Shown here: piece by piece, positions 6,016 to 10,302 of the stretch
How the letters are laid out: every line of letters starts with the position of its first letter
Numbering within the stretch: the stretch's first letter is position 1
Assembly (NCBI GenBank): GCA_015494335.1
Contig: WGBK01000275.1
Location: 1-10,302, forward strand
Reading direction: 5' to 3'
Length of the DNA stretch: 10,302 nucleotides
Source: Gammaproteobacteria bacterium
GTDB taxonomy: Bacteria > Pseudomonadota > Gammaproteobacteria > GCA-001735895
The notes under the pieces: model-generated
Told to the model about the DNA's origin: nothing
Seen by the model: the letters and a program-made list of their open reading frames with translations, nothing else
Database searches by the model: none
Program-made: the position numbers and the translations under genes

Positions 6016-7902
6016 ATGTCCATACGACAGATCCTGTTTCTCAGCATCATCGGTCTGATGGCGATTACCGTTTCGACCATCATCTTCTCCACCTACCAGA
6101 CCAACGAGAAGGTGCTGATCAAGCACGCCCACCAGATCATGGACACGGTTTCCAACGAGGCCATCGAACGTTCCAAGGCCTTTTTGCGGCCGGCGGAGCT
6201 GGCGGCCCGGCTGACCCAGCGTCTGGCCGACCACGAGGTGGTCAGTTCCAGCAACACCGCCGCGCTGGAACGCTATTTCTTCGAGCAACTGAGCCTTTAC
6301 CCGCAATTCTCCGGCATCTACTTCGCCCAGCCCGACGGCGGCTTCGTCTATGTCATGCGCGACGGCAGCAACGGCAAGGAAGGCTATCGCAGCAAGATCA
6401 TCGAATATCGCGATGGCAAGCGCAGGGTCGACCTGACCTGGCGCGACACCCAGTTCCGCGCCACTGCACAGAAACGCGACGACGCGGACACCTACGACCC
6501 CCGCGAGCGTCCCTGGTACCGCAAGGCCGTTACCGAGGGCCGACAGGTTTGGACCGAGCCCTATATCTTCTTCACCTCGAAAAAACCCGGTATCACGATT
6601 TCCAGCCCGGTGTTCCGCCAGGATCCGGAGCGTTCCCTGCGCGGCGTGATCGGCATCGACATCGAAATCGACGAGATCTCGCAATTCCTCGCCCGGCTCA
6701 AGATCGGTACACGCGGCTCGGCGCTGATCGTGGACAACCGTGGTCAGGTACTGGCGCACCCGGACCCGTCCAAGATCAAGCGACCGGCGGGCAACAACGA
6801 GCTGACCTTTGCGCGCATCACCGAGATCGACGACCCCGTCGCCCGCGCCGCCTTCCGTTCGCTGAAGCTGCCACCGGGTCAGGGATACACCATCGACCGC
6901 AAGCGCATCACCCGTTTCATACACGACGGCGTCGCCTACCAGGCTTCCTTCACGCCCTTTCTGCAGCACCAGTGGCCCTGGATCTTTGCCATCCAGGTGC
7001 CGGAGGACGACTATCTCGGCGTGTTCCACGAGAACCAGCGGTTCAACATCATGCTGGCCATCGTCATCACCATCGTCGCCAGCCTGCTCGGCATGCTGCT
7101 GGCCCACAGCCTCGGCAAGCCGATCCTTCAGCTCGGCGAGCAGTCGCGAGCCATCATGCGCGGCGACTGGAGCGAGGCACGGCCGATCCGCACCCGCTTC
7201 CGCGAAATCCGCGAAACCGCCGAGGCCTTCGCCGCCATGGCGCGCACCCTGAAGCAGCAGCAGGACGAAAACCGCGAACTCAACCACTCCCTGCAGAAGA
7301 ACAGCCTGGCCACGATTTTCCGCCTTTCCCAGGCCGCCGAATACAAGAATCCGTCACCGCAGATCCATCTCTCGCGCATGGCACAACTGGCAGCGCTGAT
7401 CGCGAAACAAATGGGTCAGGACCGGAACTGGTGCGAGAAAATCCTGCACGCGGCGCCGATGCACGATATCGGCAACCTCGGAATCCCCGACCAGATCCTG
7501 CTCAAGCCGGGCAAGCTGGACATGCAGGAATGGGAGGTGATCAAGACCCACCCGCTGATCGGCGCGGAAATCCTCAAGAACCCGGAAACGGAGATGCTGG
7601 CGATGGCACGCCGCATCATCCTGACCCATCACGAGAAATGGAACGGCTACGGCTATCCGCGTGGCCTGGCCGGCAATGACATCCCGCTGGAGGGACGCAT
7701 CTGCGCAGTGGCCGACGCCTTCGACAGCATGGCCTCGGACCGGGTCTATCAGGCCGCCAGCGAACTCGACCAGGTGTTCCGCGAGATCGGCGCCGGGCGC
7801 GGCAGCCATTTCGACCCGCGGGTGGTGGACGCGCTAATGGAGATCGAGCTCGAAGTGCGTCGCCTCTACAGCGACATTCCCACCATCGACCAGCTGTTCT
7901 GA
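6016..7902 (+). CDS. Cache-HAMP-HD-GYP sensor protein, probable cyclic-di-GMP phosphodiesterase
   Basis: The protein has 628 residues. The ATG at 6016 is the first possible start; its ribosome site is poor. Order of parts: transmembrane segment (about 6-26); periplasmic double-Cache sensor (about 30-335) with the typical YDPRERPWYRKA (160-171); second transmembrane segment (about 345-365); HAMP and a coiled linker (about 366-430); HD-GYP domain (about 432-622). Metal-site residues seen are His451, His483-Asp484, His512, His538-His539 and Asp567, followed by the GYGYP signature (544-548). HD-GYP enzymes hydrolyse c-di-GMP to GMP, or pGpG, at a di- or tri-iron site and so promote motility over biofilm. 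The Cache domain would bind a small extracellular ligand such as an amino or organic acid. Departures from consensus are HDIGN (usual HDIGK), WNG (usual WDG) and Ser447 where three-metal enzymes have Glu; it probably has a two-metal site. Convergent with the lipoprotein gene, 7 bp apart. Confidence 0.93.
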   Translation: MSIRQILFLSIIGLMAITVSTIIFSTYQTNEKVLIKHAHQIMDTVSNEAIERSKAFLRPAELAARLTQRLADHEVVSSSNTAALERYFFEQLSLYPQFSGIYFAQPDGGFVYVMRDGSNGKEGYRSKIIEYRDGKRRVDLTWRDTQFRATAQKRDDADTYDPRERPWYRKAVTEGRQVWTEPYIFFTSKKPGITISSPVFRQDPERSLRGVIGIDIEIDEISQFLARLKIGTRGSALIVDNRGQVLAHPDPSKIKRPAGNNELTFARITEIDDPVARAAFRSLKLPPGQGYTIDRKRITRFIHDGVAYQASFTPFLQHQWPWIFAIQVPEDDYLGVFHENQRFNIMLAIVITIVASLLGMLLAHSLGKPILQLGEQSRAIMRGDWSEARPIRTRFREIRETAEAFAAMARTLKQQQDENRELNHSLQKNSLATIFRLSQAAEYKNPSPQIHLSRMAQLAALIAKQMGQDRNWCEKILHAAPMHDIGNLGIPDQILLKPGKLDMQEWEVIKTHPLIGAEILKNPETEMLAMARRIILTHHEKWNGYGYPRGLAGNDIPLEGRICAVADAFDSMASDRVYQAASELDQVFREIGAGRGSHFDPRVVDALMEIELEVRRLYSDIPTIDQLF

Positions 7903-7909
7903 ACCCGCT

Positions 7910-9118
7910 TCACTGGCAGAAGGCCTTTGCAGACTGCGGCCAGCCCCGTGCCGCCGCGGCCTTGCGCAAGCGCTCCCAGGCCGGCTTTTCCAACGCTGCA
8001 CCGTCGCTGGACCAGCCCGCCAGACCGAGCGTGCGCAGGAATTCGTAGAACAGGGGATCCGGGTCGGGATTGCCGCCGAAGGCGGGATTGGCGGCCGTCT
8101 CCCGAACCGACGCCGCCGACAGGTCATGCAGCCAGGTAAAGTCGATCATCGCGATCTGGCCGGCTTCCCGGTCCCAGACCTCGAACACGGCATCGATGAA
8201 GTCCGCCTGCTGCACGGCACTGGAGCCGATCGACGGTTGATAACCCTGGCCCAGTTCCGGATAGAGAGGGTTCGGGTCGAATCCGGAGGGGTAACCCAAC
8301 TGGAAGAAATACAGGGGCTTGCCCGGGTAGAGACGGCGCAACGCGGTCACGTCGGCCGAAAACTGCGCCGGCGGCTGAACCTGCCCGCGATCATCCATCG
8401 GATAGTAGGAGACGCCGACCAGATCGCTGGCGGCCATGAGCCCCTGGTAATAGCTGGCCTGGTCGCCCAGCAATCCCCTGTGGGTCACCTCGAAACCAAC
8501 GGGCGGCGGAGTCCGCCCCGGGTACAGGGCCCGATAGCGGTCGCGGGCATAGTCCGCAACCGCCGGAAAGAAACCCTGCCAGGCCGAACGTCGCGACGGG
8601 TCGGTCAGGTACAGATCCACCTCGGAACCGATCACCAGCGCCGTCAAATGCAGGTTCGGCAGTTTCTCCAGGACATGATCGATCAACTGTTCGAAGCGCT
8701 GGATCACCCGCGGATCGTCCAGCGGCAGACCCTGCAGATCCGGCGGCAGGTTCTTCACCAGTGTGACGACCGGCCGCAGGGTCAGGGAAACGGCCGTGTC
8801 GGTCAACGGGTAGCAATAGTCGGCGATGGCGAGATAATCGAGAGCGGGATCACTCTGGTAGATCGGCTGTGGCGGCTGCACGCTGCTGTCCAGCCCTGTC
8901 TCGATCACCGTCCAGTCCAGCGAAAGGCTGGTGGACTGCATGCCGAGACGGCTGGCTTCGAGAAAGGCCGCGGCATAGTCCCGCGACTCTGCGGGCGTGA
9001 TGTCGATCTCGAGGATGCGTTCCCCACGAGGCTCTGGATCCGGCGCCGTATCGCCTCGATCCGTACCGCCGCATGCGCTCAGCAGCAGGGCGAGCAACAA
9101 CCCGATCATCCGTTTCAT
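7910..9118 (-). CDS. Lipoprotein with glycoside hydrolase-like TIM-barrel sequence, possibly catalytically altered
   Basis: The protein has 402 residues; the ATG at 9118 is preceded by GGGGAGG. A lipobox LLSAC places the lipidated Cys at residue 16. Gly17 follows it, so there is no Asp retention signal and outer-membrane sorting is expected. The mature part reads like a clan GH-A (beta/alpha)8 barrel: SLSLDWTVIETG (64-75), strand 4 ALVIGSEVDLYL (160-171), VGVSYYPMD (234-242), and strand 7 KPLYFFQLGYPSG (267-279). In related uncharacterised lipoproteins and in GH53/GH17-like enzymes these strands carry NE (acid/base) and E.GYPS (nucleophile). Here Glu166 is kept but preceded by Ser, and Gln273 (CAG) stands where the nucleophile Glu is expected. 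It may therefore be a binding protein or have changed chemistry. It is the last gene of the ureide/phosphoribosyltransferase operon, 38 nt after its neighbour. The family assignment is by eye. Confidence 0.85.
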   Translation of the reverse strand: MKRMIGLLLALLLSACGGTDRGDTAPDPEPRGERILEIDITPAESRDYAAAFLEASRLGMQSTSLSLDWTVIETGLDSSVQPPQPIYQSDPALDYLAIADYCYPLTDTAVSLTLRPVVTLVKNLPPDLQGLPLDDPRVIQRFEQLIDHVLEKLPNLHLTALVIGSEVDLYLTDPSRRSAWQGFFPAVADYARDRYRALYPGRTPPPVGFEVTHRGLLGDQASYYQGLMAASDLVGVSYYPMDDRGQVQPPAQFSADVTALRRLYPGKPLYFFQLGYPSGFDPNPLYPELGQGYQPSIGSSAVQQADFIDAVFEVWDREAGQIAMIDFTWLHDLSAASVRETAANPAFGGNPDPDPLFYEFLRTLGLAGWSSDGAALEKPAWERLRKAAAARGWPQSAKAFCQ

Positions 9119-9156
9119 GGCAAACCTCCCCGTCAGGGCCGGGCAGCCGGCCGGTT

Positions 9157-9711
9157 TCAGAACAGATCGACGATGTTCTTCAGGTCGGTCTTGCCCTCGA
9201 CTATCTCCTCGCGGGTCAGGCCGGTCAGCTCGTGCGGGAACACCAGCCAGTCGTCGTTCCGATAGACATAGTAATCCGGTTCCAGCTCCACTGCACGGCG
9301 CGAAGGCTTGTACCAGCTGCAGGCCACACGGATGTCTTCCGGCGTGTTGAGCCGCGACTTGCGGCGGATCTCGGCGATCAGCGCCTCGACGCTACGCCCG
9401 GAATCGAACACGTCGTCCACGATCAGCAGGCCGTCCTCGGCATTGGCGTTCTTGATCAGATAATCCAGGCCGTGCACGCGGATCTCCCGCGACTGTTGGT
9501 CGATGCCGGTATAGGAGGAGGTACGCACGGCGATATGGTCGGTGCTGATGCCCTTGTATTCGAAGTATTCCTGCACCGCGATGCCAATCGGAGCGCCGCC
9601 GCGCCAGATGCCGACGATGAAATGCGGCCGAAAGCCGTCCTCGTAGATCTTGTGGGCCAGGCGGAAGGAGCTTTCCAGCAGCTCCTGGGCGGTGATGAAG
9701 TATTTTTTCAT
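9157..9711 (-). CDS. Purine-type phosphoribosyltransferase (hypoxanthine/xanthine-guanine PRTase-like)
   Basis: The protein has 184 residues from the ATG at 9711, which has GGAG 5 nt upstream; the longer open frame upstream overlaps allA and is rejected. It has the type I PRTase layout: loop I GIWRGGAP (34-41), a flexible loop around RTSSYTG (63-69), and the PRPP-binding signature LLIVDDVFDSGRS (95-107) with the two acidic residues Asp99 and Asp100. The C-terminal hood motif DWLVFPHE (154-161) resembles WIVFPWE of xanthine-guanine and archaeal-type PRTases, where the aromatic residue stacks on the purine base. It should convert a free 6-oxopurine plus PRPP into the nucleotide. Which base (hypoxanthine, guanine or xanthine) cannot be told. 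It lies 19 nt downstream of allA and 38 nt before the lipoprotein gene, so it is probably co-transcribed with ureide catabolism genes. All key motifs are intact. Confidence 0.88.
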   Translation of the reverse strand: MKKYFITAQELLESSFRLAHKIYEDGFRPHFIVGIWRGGAPIGIAVQEYFEYKGISTDHIAVRTSSYTGIDQQSREIRVHGLDYLIKNANAEDGLLIVDDVFDSGRSVEALIAEIRRKSRLNTPEDIRVACSWYKPSRRAVELEPDYYVYRNDDWLVFPHELTGLTREEIVEGKTDLKNIVDLF

Positions 9712-9730
9712 GGGTCTCCGGAAGGTGGGA

Positions 9731-10225
9731 TCAGACCTGGATCCAGGGCGCCTCGGCCTCGGAATAGCGATGTTCCTCGCAATTGTCGCCCGGGCCGCAA
9801 CGATCGACAACCAGGAAATCCATCTCGTCGAAGGGCGTCAGCAGCAGGCCGTGCCACACGCCACGCCGATAGTGAATGCCCTGGCGGCCATTGCTGACGA
9901 AGGCCTGCAGCTGTTGCGGTTGCGGCGCATCTCCGGCCGAACCGACGACGACGATGAAGGGCGTGTCATCCAATGGCACAAAGGCCTGGCTGCCGAGGGG
10001 ATGGCGCTCGACGATCCGCAACTGCCAGGGGAGCGGGTATTTCCGTGCATGGACGAGGCCGATACAGGCGTTTCCCTCGGCATCCGTTTCGATGCGGGCC
10101 AGCGCCGGCCAGCGCAGGGCCATGCCGTAGTTCATGTCCTGCGGCGGATGCCCGTCGGTTTCGATGACATCCCCGAAGGGAGCAAAATCATGGGCCGTCA
10201 GGGGCTGGGGCTGTAGACTCAGCAC
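9731..10225 (-). CDS. allA: Ureidoglycolate lyase
   Basis: The protein has 164 residues; E. coli AllA has 160. It splits (S)-ureidoglycolate into glyoxylate and urea, the last ureide step of purine breakdown, in the cytoplasm. Family marks are FAPFGDVIE (14-22), MNYG (31-34), ARKYPLPW (60-67), ERHPLGSQAFVPL (73-85), GIHYRRGVWHG (116-126) and DEMDFLVVDR (133-142), which form the double-stranded beta-helix (cupin-like) core. The start is a GTG at 10225 that overlaps the end of the allantoicase gene by 7 nt (GTGCTGA); this codon begins the conserved N-terminal strand, and no ATG precedes it in frame. The overlap suggests translational coupling with allantoicase, which supplies its substrate. The phosphoribosyltransferase gene follows after 19 nt. 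Confidence 0.94.
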   Translation of the reverse strand: MLSLQPQPLTAHDFAPFGDVIETDGHPPQDMNYGMALRWPALARIETDAEGNACIGLVHARKYPLPWQLRIVERHPLGSQAFVPLDDTPFIVVVGSAGDAPQPQQLQAFVSNGRQGIHYRRGVWHGLLLTPFDEMDFLVVDRCGPGDNCEEHRYSEAEAPWIQV

Positions 10226-10302
10226 TTCGCCACCCGGCCATACACGCGCAGGCGGCTGATGCCGCCGTCGGGGTGGATATTCAATCGCAGGTGGGTTACC
10301 GG
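10219..10302 (-). CDS. alc: Allantoicase, C-terminal end (5' part beyond window edge)
   Basis: Twenty-seven codons and a TGA (10219-10221) are open to the right edge. The reading is VTHLRLNIHPDGGISRLRVYG followed by RVAKC, written here in two parts. The pattern THLRLNIHPDGGISRLR is the highly characteristic end of an allantoicase repeat (the jelly-roll domain occurs twice in the enzyme). Allantoicase hydrolyses allantoate to ureidoglycolate and urea, and the next gene, allA, uses that product. The stop overlaps the allA GTG start by 7 nt. Only the tail is visible, so completeness cannot be assessed. Confidence 0.87.
   Translation of the reverse strand, partial: PVTHLRLNIHPDGGISRLRVYGRVAKC

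Noticed and set aside
5908..7287. Open frame of 459 codons antisense to the HD-GYP gene
   Set aside because: Mirror of a high-GC coding frame with low-complexity Val/Gly/Asp/Leu composition. The plus strand has clear Cache and HD-GYP motifs.
8126..9265. Open frame of 379 codons on the plus strand
   Set aside because: Antisense shadow of the lipoprotein gene; the minus-strand frame has a lipobox, ribosome site and barrel motifs.
9712..9810. Upstream extension of the phosphoribosyltransferase
   Set aside because: It overlaps the allA coding end in another frame. The ATG at 9711 has GGAG at proper spacing and begins the family's usual N-terminus (MKKYFITAQE).

Overview
The window is high-GC DNA, densely coded on both strands. 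Every recognisable gene is proteobacterial: ComM, cytochrome c5-type domains, a Cache-HD-GYP sensor, an Ste24-like M48 peptidase and AllA. A free-living, aerobic, probably aquatic or marine gammaproteobacterium (Chromatiales, Wenzhouxiangella or similar) fits best. That placement rests on general resemblance only. No tRNA, rRNA, IS element, CRISPR array or phage gene is visible, and no gene-free gap exceeds about 165 bases.

Layout from left to right. (1) The 3' end of comM (+) converges, with 8 bp between stops, on an isocitrate lyase/PEP mutase-family lyase (-). (2) A 90-bp divergent region with overlapping candidate promoters separates that lyase from an M48 membrane metallopeptidase (+). 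(3) The M48 gene converges on a two-gene minus-strand operon. This operon encodes a small secreted beta-rich protein of unknown function, then a secreted matrixin-type zinc protease whose start codon overlaps the first gene's stop (ATGA). The protease carries a bacterial repeat domain, thrombospondin type 3 calcium repeats and a hydrophobic/basic sorting-like tail. (4) A membrane-anchored tandem cytochrome c5-type protein (-) ends at a textbook UUCG-loop terminator. (5) Divergent from it is a large Cache-HAMP-HD-GYP protein (+), a sensor and probable cyclic-di-GMP phosphodiesterase. (6) From the right edge inward runs a minus-strand operon: allantoicase (3' end only), ureidoglycolate lyase (allA), a purine-type phosphoribosyltransferase, and a lipoprotein with a glycoside-hydrolase-like TIM-barrel sequence.

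How the genes fit together. Allantoicase and AllA complete ureide breakdown to urea and glyoxylate. The co-transcribed phosphoribosyltransferase would salvage purine bases upstream of that route, so the right-hand operon looks like purine salvage plus catabolism. The lipoprotein at its end has no obvious link to it.

Three points deserve most attention. The unknown secreted protein coupled to the matrixin resembles, in sequence pattern only, NTR/OB-fold proteins such as metalloprotease inhibitors. The hydrolase-like lipoprotein has Gln where a nucleophile Glu is expected and Ser where the Asn before the acid/base Glu is expected. The HD-GYP protein has a degenerate metal-site and signature pattern. 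I see no clear-cut new defence or mobile system here.
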